Origin: Aliidiomarina sp047920995
GTDB lineage: Bacteria; Pseudomonadota; Gammaproteobacteria; Enterobacterales; Alteromonadaceae
Length of the DNA stretch: 64,000 nucleotides
Assembly (NCBI RefSeq): GCF_047920995.1
Contig: NZ_JBLRWZ010000004.1
Coordinates: 1 to 64,000, forward strand
Direction of reading: 5' to 3'
Below the pieces are notes generated by a model. That model searched no databases. It saw nothing but the letters and a program-made list of their open reading frames with translations, and was not told where the DNA came from. Of the stretch, positions 43,131 through 51,717 are shown piece by piece. Each line of letters starts with the position of its first letter. Position 1 is the first letter of the stretch. Position numbers and translations under genes: made by a program.

Positions 43131-43724
43131 ATGAGCACTTCGCCCAAGAGCACCCAAGAGATTACCACAGAGCATCTTAGCAAATTATTGGCTGAGATTG
43201 CTTCTGCACGTTCGCGTAGAGCGTTTAGTGAGTTGTTTAAGCATTTTGCACCGCGATTACAAGCCTTTGCTACCCGCCAATTTGGTAATGAGCAAACAGC
43301 GATGGATTTGGTGCAAGACACCATGACCAACGTATGGCACAAAGCCCATCTCTTTAGTCCTGAGAAAGGCTCGCCAACTACGTGGATTTTCACCATCGCC
43401 AGAAACATTCGCTTTGATATTTTGCGCAAAAACAAACATCGTCAAAATGATGTAAGTGCGGAAGATTTGTGGCCCGTATTATCTGAAGAAATGAGCGATT
43501 CTGATGAAGAATTCGCTCTAGACCAAAATATTTTACTTCAAGAAATTGGTGAATTTTATCGCCAATTACCTGATCCACAAAGAATTGTTATAGAACAGAT
43601 ATATGTACAAGGTAAATCGCAGCAAGAAGTATCAGACGAGCTTGATATTCCTTTAGGTACTGTGAAATCGAGAACTCGATTAGCCCTGCAAAAACTGAAA
43701 GAGATGATAACTGCACATGATTAA
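43131..43724 (+). CDS. ECF RNA polymerase sigma factor, ChrR-partnered (RpoE-like)
   Basis: 197 residues with sigma region 2 (FKHFAPRLQAFATRQFG, AMDLVQDTMTNVWHKAHLF, TWIFTIARNIRFDILRK) and region 4 (LPDPQRIVIEQIYVQGKSQQEVSDELDIPLGTVKSRTRLAL). It lacks regions 1 and 3, so it is an ECF sigma. The adjacent ChrR-type anti-sigma places it in the ECF11-like group that responds to singlet oxygen in Rhodobacter. Several in-frame ATGs exist upstream; I prefer MSTSPKSTQ because GAGAG precedes it and the earlier ones lack a ribosome site. The stop overlaps the anti-sigma start by 8 bp. Confidence 0.87.
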   Translation: MSTSPKSTQEITTEHLSKLLAEIASARSRRAFSELFKHFAPRLQAFATRQFGNEQTAMDLVQDTMTNVWHKAHLFSPEKGSPTTWIFTIARNIRFDILRKNKHRQNDVSAEDLWPVLSEEMSDSDEEFALDQNILLQEIGEFYRQLPDPQRIVIEQIYVQGKSQQEVSDELDIPLGTVKSRTRLALQKLKEMITAHD

Positions 43725-44406
43725 ATTTCACCCCACAGAAGAATTACTAGTTAAGTACGTGCAAGGCGAGCTCGAAGCTTCCCTGTGTCTGGTAATCGGT
43801 ACTCATATTGATATGTGCCCGGTGTGTGCAAACACGGTGAAAGATATTGAAGAGCAAGTAGCCCGCAGCGCATTCATTAATGATTTACAAGGTTCTGCCA
43901 ACGCAACCCCCACGCAGTTGCCTGAAGCTGAAATGAATATGATGCTTGAGCAAATTATTAGCTCGGATGCACCTGAAAAAATAGTGCGCGAGCCTGCCCT
44001 TGAAGAAGTAATGCTTGAAGGGAAGCAATTTAAATTGCCTCCTACGCTTGGCAGACTAGGTTCACGCTTAGGCCATTGGAGCAAGGTTCCAGGTTCCGTT
44101 TGGCGCGCGCCTGTGAATTTATCTGAGCATGATAAGATTAACTTAATTTATATGGCTGCTGGTGCATCAGTTCCAGAACATACGCACCGAGGTAGCGAAG
44201 CCACTTTAGTGCTAAATGGTTCTTTCGCTGATGAATTTGATTGCTATGAAGATGGTGATTTCATCTTTCTTGATCAGCAGCACAAGCATACACCGCAAAC
44301 TGCGCAAGAAGATTGTTTAACTTTGGCTTGGCTAAATGAGCCACTGCAGTTCACTTCAGGTGTTGCTCGCCTGCTTAATCCGTTTAGTAATTTGTTCTTT
44401 CGCTAA
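43717..44406 (+). CDS. chrR: ChrR-type zinc anti-sigma factor with cupin domain
   Basis: 229 residues in two domains. The N-terminal zinc anti-sigma domain has His5 and H30-xxx-C34-xx-C37, the same ligand arrangement as Rhodobacter ChrR. The C-terminal cupin (about 110-215) has EHTHRGSEATLVLNG and QQHKHTPQTA, placing metal-binding His and Glu residues as in ChrR. In the known system the first domain holds the sigma inactive and the cupin is needed for release when singlet oxygen forms. Overlap with the sigma gene ensures balanced synthesis. A perfect terminator follows. Confidence 0.92.
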   Translation: MIKFHPTEELLVKYVQGELEASLCLVIGTHIDMCPVCANTVKDIEEQVARSAFINDLQGSANATPTQLPEAEMNMMLEQIISSDAPEKIVREPALEEVMLEGKQFKLPPTLGRLGSRLGHWSKVPGSVWRAPVNLSEHDKINLIYMAAGASVPEHTHRGSEATLVLNGSFADEFDCYEDGDFIFLDQQHKHTPQTAQEDCLTLAWLNEPLQFTSGVARLLNPFSNLFFR

Positions 44407-44467
44407 CTAGCGCTGTGAATAGCAATACTAATGTTATTTAGTTAACGCACCGGTTCTTAAACGCATT

Positions 44468-44501
44468 AAAAAGCCGCTTCAAATAAATGAAGCGGCTTTT
44501 T
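44468..44501. terminator. Two-way terminator between chrR and ihfA
   Basis: AAAAAGCCGCTTCA pairs over 14 bp with TGAAGCGGCTTTTT around an AATAAA loop, with T5 reading plus and T5 reading minus. Serves both converging transcripts. Confidence 0.95.
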
Positions 44502-44539
44502 ATTTATATGCTGCGGGGTAGGTAATAACTCTGCAAGTA

Positions 44540-44836
44540 CTATTCTTTTGGCTTAGCGTCTTCCACTCGAGCTTTAAATTTTTGCCCTGGGCGAAACGTT
44601 ACTACGCGGCGAGCTGAAATTGGAATATCTTCACCTGTTTTCGGGTTTCGGCCTGGTCGCTCGGCTTTATCTCGCAAATCAAAATTTCCAAAACCGGATA
44701 TCTTCACTTGCTCACCATTTTCCAGAGCATGGCGGATTTCCTCAAAAAATGTTTCTACTAATTCCTTAGCATCTTTTCGATTAATCCCTACCTTTTCAAA
44801 TAGATGTTCCGCAATCTCAGCTTTTGTTAGCGCCAT
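44540..44836 (-). CDS. ihfA: Integration host factor, alpha subunit
   Basis: 98-residue DNA-bending protein that pairs with IhfB. Typical IHF-alpha features: ALTKAEIAEHLFEKVGINRKDAK, VKISGFGNFDLRDKAERPGRNPKTGEDIPI with the intercalating Pro arm, and VVTFRPGQKFKARVE. Starts 2 bp after the pheT stop, as in the E. coli pheST-ihfA operon. Ends at the shared terminator facing chrR. Confidence 0.96.
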   Translation of the reverse strand: MALTKAEIAEHLFEKVGINRKDAKELVETFFEEIRHALENGEQVKISGFGNFDLRDKAERPGRNPKTGEDIPISARRVVTFRPGQKFKARVEDAKPKE

Positions 44837-44838
44837 AA

Positions 44839-47229
44839 TTAACTATCCCTCAACACCGCATTAAATTCGTTTTGTAAGGTTTTAACAACTGTAGCAATCA
44901 AGTTTGTTACTTCCTGATCTTCCAGTGTTCGATCCGCAGCCTGTAAGGTTAGTGCAATCGCTAAACTTCTTTGCGTAGCTGGCACATTATCACCCGTGTA
45001 GACGTCAAATAAGTTTAGATCAACCAACTGATTTGCGCCAACTTTCCGAATAACTTCAAGAACTTCACCTGCGGCAACATTACGATCTACTAATACCGCA
45101 ATATCACGGCGAATGGAAGGATAACGTGAAATAATCCCCGCCGCCGGCACTTCTCTTTCCCGTAAACGCGCTAAATCCAGTTCAAAAACGAAAGCTCGCC
45201 CTTTAATACCAAACATCTTCTCAAACTGCGGGTGCAAAGCACCACAAAAGCCGATCAGTTGTTCACCGCGATAAATTGCGGCGCTCTGCCCGGGATGTAA
45301 CGCCGAGTGTTCAGAAGCAACAAAACGGAACTCAGAGAACCGGCCCGTGGCGCGCAGCAACATTTCTACGTGCCCTTTCATATCGTAAAAATCAACTGCA
45401 CGCACGCCATCTTGCCAATGCTCGCCCTGCACAGTGCCTAGCATTACTCCGGCTAACATCGGTTCTTGGCGAATACCATTCTCCGCCTGTTCATCAGGAG
45501 TAAAACGCAGCCCCGTTTCAAATAACCGCACACTTTGTTGCTGGCGTTTTTGATTATAACCGGCTGCAGAAAGTAAGCCTGGCCAAAGCCCAAGCCGCAT
45601 CGAACTCATTTCGATAGAAATAGGATGCGGTAACGTAAGTGCCGCTAAATCTGGATATAGTTGCGCTTGTTGCTTCGGATCAACAAAGCTATAGGTAATC
45701 GCTTCCTGATATCCTTGCGCAAGCATTGCATGCTGCAATTGCCGCACTGGTAGTTGCGCTTCCGCAGAGCGGTGCATACGTAATGGAGCTACTGGAGCCT
45801 CTACCGGTATATTGTTGTAACCATACACGCGGGCAATTTCTTCAATTAAATCTTCTTCTATTGAAATATCAAAACGATAGGTAGGCACACTCACCTGCCA
45901 ACCTGCAGCATCTTTGCTCACCGTGAAGCCTAAGCGCTGCAAAATGCCTTCTACCTCAGTAGTTGCCACATCAATGCCTAACAAACGCGCTAAGCGGTTT
46001 GCGCGTAATTGAATATGCGCAGGCTTCGGTAGATGTTCAGAACTTACTGCCTCAACGATAGGCCCTGCTTCGCCGCCACAAATCTCGAGAATAAGCGCAC
46101 TTGCACGTTCCATGGCAATTTTCTGCAACTCTGGGTCTACACCGCGCTCGTAGCGATGCGATGCATCCGTATGCAGCCCATAACGGCGCGCACGCCCCAT
46201 AATTGCATCTGGTGCAAAGAACGCGCTTTCTAAGAAAATATCTTGCGAGCTTTCAGTAACACCGCTTCCTTCGCCACCGAAGATACCAGCCATTGCCAAG
46301 GCTTTTTCTTCATCGGCAATCACTAACACATCATTCTGTAAGGTTACTTCTTGGCCATCTAGCAAAGTGATCTGTTCACCGCTATTTGCCATCCGCACTT
46401 GAATAGAACCTTTAACAGCGGCCAAATCAAACGCATGCATTGGGTGGCCCTGCTCAAGCAATACATAGTTGGTGATATCAACTACCGGATCAATAGACCG
46501 AATACCGCTACGGCGCAAACGCTCTTGCAACCAAAGCGGGCTCTTGGCACTTACATTTACATTGCGAATTACGCGACCTAAATAACGTGGGCAGGCATCG
46601 GGGGCAACTAAGTTGATCGCCACACTATCGCTGATGCTGGCGGGTACCTCCGGAATGCTAGGCACTTCCACGTCTAGCTTGTTTAACACCCCTACTTCAC
46701 GGGCTAAGCCGCGAATACCAAGGCAATCCGCTCGGTTTGGCGTTAAATCAATATCTAGGGTGCTATCATTTAGCCCCATCCATACGCGAAAATCTTCACC
46801 TACGGTAGCATCGGCTGGTAATTCAATAATGCCATCATGATCATCATTTAATTCAAGTTCAGAGGCTGAACACAGCATGCCATGGCTAGGCTCGCCACGC
46901 AGTTTACTCTGCTTAATCTTAAAATCGCCTGGCAACACTGCACCTACAGTTGCTACCGCAACTTTGATTCCCTTACGGCAATTGGCTGCGCCGCATACGA
47001 TATCAATAAGCTCTTCGCCACCTACATCTACTTTGGTTACCTGTAACTTATCGGCGTTAGGATGTTGGCCACACTCTTTCACTTCACCAACAACCACACC
47101 GGTAAACTCGCCTGCAACGGGTTCGATACCATCTACTTCCAATCCAGCCATACTTAACTGTTCGGCAAGCTCAATGCTGCTTAGCTCTGGGTTAACCCAC
47201 TCACGTAGCCACTGTTCACTAAATTTCAT
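44839..47229 (-). CDS. pheT: Phenylalanine-tRNA ligase, beta subunit
   Basis: 796 residues (E. coli 795). N-terminal tRNA-binding EMAP-like domain (QHPNADKLQVTKVDVGG), B3/B4 editing region (PRYLGRVI, LLEQGHPMHAFDLA), B5 domain, catalytic-like core (LFETGLRF) and a C-terminal anticodon-binding ferredoxin fold (RYPSIRRDIAVLVD). Forms the alpha2-beta2 enzyme with PheS. It begins 22 bp after pheS. Confidence 0.97.
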   Translation of the reverse strand: MKFSEQWLREWVNPELSSIELAEQLSMAGLEVDGIEPVAGEFTGVVVGEVKECGQHPNADKLQVTKVDVGGEELIDIVCGAANCRKGIKVAVATVGAVLPGDFKIKQSKLRGEPSHGMLCSASELELNDDHDGIIELPADATVGEDFRVWMGLNDSTLDIDLTPNRADCLGIRGLAREVGVLNKLDVEVPSIPEVPASISDSVAINLVAPDACPRYLGRVIRNVNVSAKSPLWLQERLRRSGIRSIDPVVDITNYVLLEQGHPMHAFDLAAVKGSIQVRMANSGEQITLLDGQEVTLQNDVLVIADEEKALAMAGIFGGEGSGVTESSQDIFLESAFFAPDAIMGRARRYGLHTDASHRYERGVDPELQKIAMERASALILEICGGEAGPIVEAVSSEHLPKPAHIQLRANRLARLLGIDVATTEVEGILQRLGFTVSKDAAGWQVSVPTYRFDISIEEDLIEEIARVYGYNNIPVEAPVAPLRMHRSAEAQLPVRQLQHAMLAQGYQEAITYSFVDPKQQAQLYPDLAALTLPHPISIEMSSMRLGLWPGLLSAAGYNQKRQQQSVRLFETGLRFTPDEQAENGIRQEPMLAGVMLGTVQGEHWQDGVRAVDFYDMKGHVEMLLRATGRFSEFRFVASEHSALHPGQSAAIYRGEQLIGFCGALHPQFEKMFGIKGRAFVFELDLARLREREVPAAGIISRYPSIRRDIAVLVDRNVAAGEVLEVIRKVGANQLVDLNLFDVYTGDNVPATQRSLAIALTLQAADRTLEDQEVTNLIATVVKTLQNEFNAVLRDS

Positions 47230-47251
47230 AATACTCTTAACCCTCTGCCGC

Positions 47252-48244
47252 TTAGCCGAACTGCTTCAAGAAGCGTAAATCGTTTTCAAAGAACGCGCGT
47301 AAATCGTTTACACCGTAGCGAATCATGGTGAGCCGCTCAACGCCCATACCAAAGGCAAAGCCGGTAAACTCTTCTGGGTTAATACCCACCGATTTCAGCA
47401 CATTTGGATGCACCATGCCGCAACCCAAAACTTCTAGCCAATCGCCATTTTTACGGCGCACATCCACTTCCGCTGATGGCTCGGTAAACGGGAAATAAGA
47501 TGGGCGAAAACGAATTTCTAAATCTTCTTCGAAAAAATGATGCAGAAAATCATGCAAAATCCCTTTTAACTCGGTGAAGCTAACATCTTTATCCACCATC
47601 AAGCCTTCAACCTGATGAAACATCGGTGTATGGGTTTGATCATAATCATTACGGTAAACACGTCCGGGAGAAATAATTCGTAATGGTGGCTGTTCGTGCT
47701 CCATCGTACGAATTTGTACGCCAGACGTTTGCGTACGCAACATTGTTTGCGGCGTAAAATAAAAAGTGTCGTGATCCGCACGAGCAGGATGCTGAGCAGG
47801 GATATTCAAGGCATCAAAATTATGGAAATCATCTTCTACTTCCGGCCCCTCTTTCACCGCAAAGCCTAACTGGCCAAAGTAATCTTCAATACGTTGAATA
47901 GTGCGAGTAACTGGATGCAAACCACCAAACTGACCTGCCCGACCGGCAAGGCTTACGTCAATGCGTTCAGCATCCAAACGCGCATTCAATTCCGCATTTT
48001 TCAGTTCATCACGACGCGCATTTAGCAAATCTTGTAATTCGTGCTTCACTTGGTTAATCATCTGGCCAGCTGCTGGGCGCTCTTCTGAACTTAGTTTGCC
48101 TAAGCTCTTAAGTTGCTCAGTAAGCTTGCCTTTCTTACCCATGAACTCAACACGAACATCCTCAATCTCTGTGGGAGTTGCCGCAGAATTTGCAGCAGCA
48201 ATGCCCGCCGCTAAAATTTCCGCAAGATTTGCTTGTAAATCCAT
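47252..48244 (-). CDS. pheS: Phenylalanine-tRNA ligase, alpha subunit
   Basis: 330 residues, catalytic class II subunit. N-terminal coiled coil (about 1-85), then motif 2 (GRVYRNDYDQTHTPMFHQVEGL), the phenylalanine-binding region FTEPSAEVDV, LEVLGCGMVHPNVL, and motif 3 GFAFGMGVERLTMIRYGV. The ATG at 48244 follows GAGGATCAG closely; a TTG four codons earlier is open but lies over the ribosome site. A promoter and a hairpin separate it from rplT. Confidence 0.97.
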   Translation of the reverse strand: MDLQANLAEILAAGIAAANSAATPTEIEDVRVEFMGKKGKLTEQLKSLGKLSSEERPAAGQMINQVKHELQDLLNARRDELKNAELNARLDAERIDVSLAGRAGQFGGLHPVTRTIQRIEDYFGQLGFAVKEGPEVEDDFHNFDALNIPAQHPARADHDTFYFTPQTMLRTQTSGVQIRTMEHEQPPLRIISPGRVYRNDYDQTHTPMFHQVEGLMVDKDVSFTELKGILHDFLHHFFEEDLEIRFRPSYFPFTEPSAEVDVRRKNGDWLEVLGCGMVHPNVLKSVGINPEEFTGFAFGMGVERLTMIRYGVNDLRAFFENDLRFLKQFG

Positions 48245-48308
48245 TCTGATCCTCAACTACTCTTAGGCTAGTTATAACGGGAGTTTTTCACCATTTTACA
48301 AGGGCGTA

Positions 48309-48336
48309 ATCATAGCATAAAAATACCACAGGGTAA
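48309..48336 (-). promoter_or_regulatory. Extended -10 promoter of pheS-pheT-ihfA
   Basis: On the minus strand TTACCC, 16 bp, TATGAT with TGC directly before it (TGCTATGAT, an extended -10). The leader to the pheS ATG is about 60 nt and holds no Phe-rich reading frame, so the E. coli-type pheL attenuation is not evident. Confidence 0.5.
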
Positions 48337-48374
48337 GTTAGATATACTGCCTTGATGTTTTTACTGTAACCAAC

Positions 48375-48399
48375 AAAAAGGGAGCCATAAGGCTCCCTT
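48375..48399 (-). terminator. Terminator or attenuator between rplT and pheS
   Basis: On the minus strand GGGAGCC-TTAT-GGCTCCC, extended by two A-T pairs and followed by five T. It ends the thrS-infC-rpmI-rplT transcript and separates it from pheST. Confidence 0.9.
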
Positions 48400-48421
48400 C
48401 AATGCTGACCAGGTTTTCTAC

Positions 48422-48781
48422 TTACGCAGAAAGACCTTCTTTAGCTTTCTCAACCAATGCAGAGAAACCTGCTTGATCGTGAACAGCGATATCGGCCAAA
48501 ATCTTACGGTCGATTTCTACTGAAGCTTTCTTTAAGCCATTGATGAAACGGCTGTATGAAAGGCCACCTTGACGTGCAGCAGCATTAATACGAACGATCC
48601 ATAATTGACGGAAAGTACGTTTCTTGTTGCGACGGTCACGGTATGCATATTGACCGGCCTTAGTTACTGCTTGCTTCGCAACGCGGAATACGCGACTACG
48701 TGCACCATAGTAACCTTTGGCTTGTTTCATTATCTTCTTGTGACGCGCGCGCGCCATTACACCACGTTTTACTCGTGCCAT
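48422..48781 (-). CDS. rplT: 50S ribosomal protein L20
   Basis: 119 residues, highly basic. Family marks: ARVKRGVMARARHKKIMKQAKGYYG, YRDRRNKKRTFRQLWIVRINAA and GLSYSRFINGLKKA. Needed for assembly of the large subunit, and in E. coli L20 represses its own operon at rpmI. AGGAGA precedes the ATG. Last gene of thrS-infC-rpmI-rplT. Confidence 0.97.
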   Translation of the reverse strand: MARVKRGVMARARHKKIMKQAKGYYGARSRVFRVAKQAVTKAGQYAYRDRRNKKRTFRQLWIVRINAAARQGGLSYSRFINGLKKASVEIDRKILADIAVHDQAGFSALVEKAKEGLSA

Positions 48782-48795
48782 GGGTCAGTCTCCTC

Positions 48796-48993
48796 TTATG
48801 CGAACGGTAACATGCGATCTACTAAAGCAACATCGCTCTTATGAACCATGCTCTTTGCACGCAAGTGACGCTTCCGCTTCGAGCTCTTCTTGGTCAGGAT
48901 GTGACGCAAGTGAGACTGCTTGCACTTGTAACCGCCAGAAGCGGTTTTCTTAAAACGCTTTGAAGCGCTTTTTACACTTTTCATTTTAGGCAT
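48796..48993 (-). CDS. rpmI: 50S ribosomal protein L35
   Basis: 65 residues, MPKMKSVKSASKRFKKTASG at the N-terminus, KQSHLRHILTKKSSKRKRHLR in the middle. The frame is open 16 codons further upstream, but the family start and the GGAGT site fit the ATG at 48993. It lies between infC and rplT in the conserved order and is the usual target of L20 autoregulation. Confidence 0.96.
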   Translation of the reverse strand: MPKMKSVKSASKRFKKTASGGYKCKQSHLRHILTKKSSKRKRHLRAKSMVHKSDVALVDRMLPFA

Positions 48994-49071
48994 TGCATAA
49001 ACTCCGCATTGGTTGCCATTCAAGATAACATGGTGAGGCAATCGGAATGATTACCTTCTTGTGTACCAGTG

Positions 49072-49614
49072 CTACTTGCTACTAATTGGGGCCAGAACCA
49101 TAATCATTTGGCGCCCTTCAGCCCTGCGAGGGAACGATTCAAGAGTTGAAACTTCTTCTAAATCGTTTTTAATCCGATCTAGCAATTCAATTCCAATTTC
49201 TTGATGTGCCATTTCTCGGCCACGGAAACGAATGGTAACTTTTGCTTTGTCACCACCCTCAAGAAAGCGACGCAGGTTGCGTAGTTTTACCTGGTAATCG
49301 CCTTCATCAGTTCCAGGGCGGAATTTAACTTCCTTAACCTGAATCTGTTTTTGCTTCTTCTTTTGCTCTTTCTGTTGCTTACTTTTCTCGTAGAGGAATT
49401 TACCGTAATCCATCACACGACACACAGGCGGCTCAGCGTTAGGACTGATTTCCACCAAGTCCATTCCCGCTTCTGCAGCAATTTCGAGAGCTTCGCTTAA
49501 ACTAACTATCCCGCGTTGCTCACCTTCGCCGTCTTGTAAACGCACTTCAGGAGCCGTGATAGTTTCATTAATCCGAGTTTTGTCGACCTTTTGGCCTTTT
49601 TTTCCGCCTTTAAT
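49072..49614 (-). CDS. infC: Translation initiation factor IF-3 (AUU start)
   Basis: 180 residues, identical in length to E. coli IF-3. N-domain VSLSEALEIAAEAGMDLVEISPNAEPPVCRVMDYGKFLYE, lysine-rich linker, and C-domain VKEVKFRPGTDEGDYQVKLRNL ... RFRGREMAHQEIG. No ATG is present at the right place. The codon at 49614 is ATT, encoding the start of (M)KGGKKGQKV, 7 bp after GGAGGA, exactly as the AUU start in E. coli, which lets IF-3 repress its own synthesis. The longer frame begins at a TTG that is part of the ribosome site, so I reject it. Follows thrS by 21 bp. Confidence 0.95.
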   Translation of the reverse strand: MKGGKKGQKVDKTRINETITAPEVRLQDGEGEQRGIVSLSEALEIAAEAGMDLVEISPNAEPPVCRVMDYGKFLYEKSKQQKEQKKKQKQIQVKEVKFRPGTDEGDYQVKLRNLRRFLEGGDKAKVTIRFRGREMAHQEIGIELLDRIKNDLEEVSTLESFPRRAEGRQMIMVLAPISSK

Positions 49615-49635
49615 TGTGTGTTCCTCCAAAAAATT

Positions 49636-51552
49636 TTAAGAAATTACGCGTGATGTTACATCTTCGCGTAAGCGAGCCATGAAGTCGGCTACTGCAAATT
49701 TGCCTAAATCTTCACCTCGCCGGGTTCGCACCGCTACTTGTCCTTCTTCGACTTCGCGATCACCAACCACCAATAAATATGGCACACGCTTTATCGTATG
49801 CTCGCGGATTTTAAAGCCAATCTTCTCATTTCTCAAGTCAGCTTTTGCTCTAAAACCCTGTTTTTTCAATTCTGCTACCAAATTTTCAGCATATTCTGCC
49901 TGATTATCGGTAATGTTCATTACTACAACCTGATTTGGGGCTAACCATACTGGGAAGTAGCCCGCATACTCCTCAATAAGAATTCCCATGAAACGCTCGA
50001 GTGAACCGAGAATCGCACGGTGAATCATCACTGGGATATGGCGTTCGTTATCTTCGCCAACATAAGTAGCGCCTAAACGGTCTGGTAACGCAAAATCTAG
50101 CTGAATTGTACCACATTGCCAGGATCTTCCTAAACAATCGTGTAAAGTAAATTCAATTTTAGGCCCGTAGAACGCTCCTTCACCCGGTAAATACTCAAAT
50201 TCGATGTTATGGCTCTTCAACGCATCACTTAATGCCGCTTCTGCGCGATCCCACATGGCATCGTCACCTAAGCGTTTTTCTGGCCGCGTTGAGAGTTTTA
50301 CTACGATTTCTTCAAAGCCAAAGGTTTTATAAACTTCGTACACCATTTCAATACAACCGGCCACTTCGGCTTGCACTTGCTCAGGGGTACAGAAAATATG
50401 GGCATCATCTTGAGTAAAGCCGCGCACCCGCATTAAACCATGCAGCGCCCCACTCGGTTCATTGCGGTGGCAGCAGCCAAATTCAGCCATACGTAATGGT
50501 AGATCGCGGTAGGATTTCAAGCCTTGGTTAAAAATCTGCACGTGGCCTGGACAGTTCATTGGCTTCACTGCGTACTCACGGTTCTCAGAGGACGTAGTAA
50601 ACATCAACTCGGAGAACTTTTCCCAATGCCCTGATTTTTCCCATAACACGCGGTCCATCATTAATGGGCCTTTCACTTCCTGGTAATCGTATTCATTGAG
50701 TTTTTCGCGAACATATTTTTCTAGTTCTTGAAAAATGCTCCAACCGTTATGGTGCCAAAACACCATGCCCGGGGCTTCTTCCTGCCAATGGAACAAATCT
50801 TGCGCCTTACCAATTTTCCGATGATCGCGCTTTTCCGCTTCTTCCAAACGTTGTAAATACGCTTTCAATTCCTTTTTATCAGCCCAAGCCGTTCCGTAAA
50901 TGCGTTGCAGCATCTTATTATCGGAATTACCACGCCAATAGGCTCCGGCCACTTTCATAATTTTGAAGTGTTGGCAGAAGCGCATATTTGGCACATGCGG
51001 GCCACGACACATATCCACGTATTCTTCGTGATAATAAAGGCCTGGGCGATCATCACGTGCTACGTTTTCATCAAGAATTTCAACTTTATAGCTTTCACCA
51101 CGTTGTACAAAAACCTCGCGAGCTTCTTCCCAACTCACGCGTTTTTTCACTACATCGTAGTTAGTTTTCTGCAATTCCTGCATGCGCTTTTCTAGCGCAT
51201 CAAGATCATCCTGTAATAGCGGCCGATCGATATCAACATCATAGTAGAAGCCGTTATCGATGGTTGGGCCAATCGCCATTTTGGTATTTGGCCATAATTG
51301 CTTAATCGCATGGCCAAGCAAGTGGGCACATGAGTGGCGAATGATTTCCACGCCTTCGTTATTTTTTGGCGTAATGATGGCTAAATCCGCATCATTTTCG
51401 ATGAGCTCGCAGGCATCTACTAAGGTGCCATTAATGCGGCCCGCTACTGTTGCTTTGGCTAAACCAGGGCCAATATCATTCGCAACATCAAGTACAGACA
51501 CAGCGTTTGCAAACTCGCGCTTGCTACCATCGGGAAGAGTAATTAAAGGCAT
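49636..51552 (-). CDS. thrS: Threonine-tRNA ligase
   Basis: 638 residues. TGS domain (ITLPDGSKREFANAVSVLDVA), editing domain with IIRHSCAHLLGHAIKQLWP and HxxxH-type metal residues, class II core (FWHHNGWSIFQELE, motif 2 CHRNEPSGALHGLMRVRGFTQDDAHIF), zinc ligand Cys in NCPGHVQIF, motif 3 MIHRAILGSLERF, and an anticodon-binding C-terminal domain. First gene of the block with infC, rpmI and rplT. Its 5' leader contains two small palindromes that could be an operator for autoregulation. Confidence 0.97.
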   Translation of the reverse strand: MPLITLPDGSKREFANAVSVLDVANDIGPGLAKATVAGRINGTLVDACELIENDADLAIITPKNNEGVEIIRHSCAHLLGHAIKQLWPNTKMAIGPTIDNGFYYDVDIDRPLLQDDLDALEKRMQELQKTNYDVVKKRVSWEEAREVFVQRGESYKVEILDENVARDDRPGLYYHEEYVDMCRGPHVPNMRFCQHFKIMKVAGAYWRGNSDNKMLQRIYGTAWADKKELKAYLQRLEEAEKRDHRKIGKAQDLFHWQEEAPGMVFWHHNGWSIFQELEKYVREKLNEYDYQEVKGPLMMDRVLWEKSGHWEKFSELMFTTSSENREYAVKPMNCPGHVQIFNQGLKSYRDLPLRMAEFGCCHRNEPSGALHGLMRVRGFTQDDAHIFCTPEQVQAEVAGCIEMVYEVYKTFGFEEIVVKLSTRPEKRLGDDAMWDRAEAALSDALKSHNIEFEYLPGEGAFYGPKIEFTLHDCLGRSWQCGTIQLDFALPDRLGATYVGEDNERHIPVMIHRAILGSLERFMGILIEEYAGYFPVWLAPNQVVVMNITDNQAEYAENLVAELKKQGFRAKADLRNEKIGFKIREHTIKRVPYLLVVGDREVEEGQVAVRTRRGEDLGKFAVADFMARLREDVTSRVIS

Positions 51553-51571
51553 GATTTTTCCTTTCTACAGT

Positions 51572-51596
51572 GGTGACACCTACCAAGTGCCACTTG
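51572..51596 (-). promoter_or_regulatory. Paired palindromes in the thrS leader
   Basis: GGTGTCACC (51572-51580) and CAAGTGGCACTTG (51584-51596) on the minus strand lie 20-45 bp before the thrS ATG and can fold as two hairpins. E. coli thrS is repressed by its own product through leader stem-loops that mimic tRNA-Thr; this region is in the right place but the mimicry cannot be shown by eye. Confidence 0.35.
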
Positions 51597-51612
51597 TATG
51601 AGTGAATTCGAT

Positions 51613-51640
51613 GTTATATCGAGATGAAATATGTTGTAAA
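51613..51640 (-). promoter_or_regulatory. Promoter of thrS-infC-rpmI-rplT
   Basis: On the minus strand TTTACA (5/6), 16 bp, TATAAC (5/6). Start near 51606 gives a leader of about 54 nt that includes the two palindromes. Confidence 0.65.
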
Positions 51641-51717
51641 CGCTACTAGCGCGTTTCTTACCTAATGCAAAAAAGTTGCAGAAAACCAATAAAATTAAGT
51701 GCGCAACTATACCGAAA

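Noticed and set aside
49615..49629. TTG start for infC
   Set aside because: The TTG is part of the ribosome-binding sequence TTGGAGGA; the AUU start fits family length and known biology.
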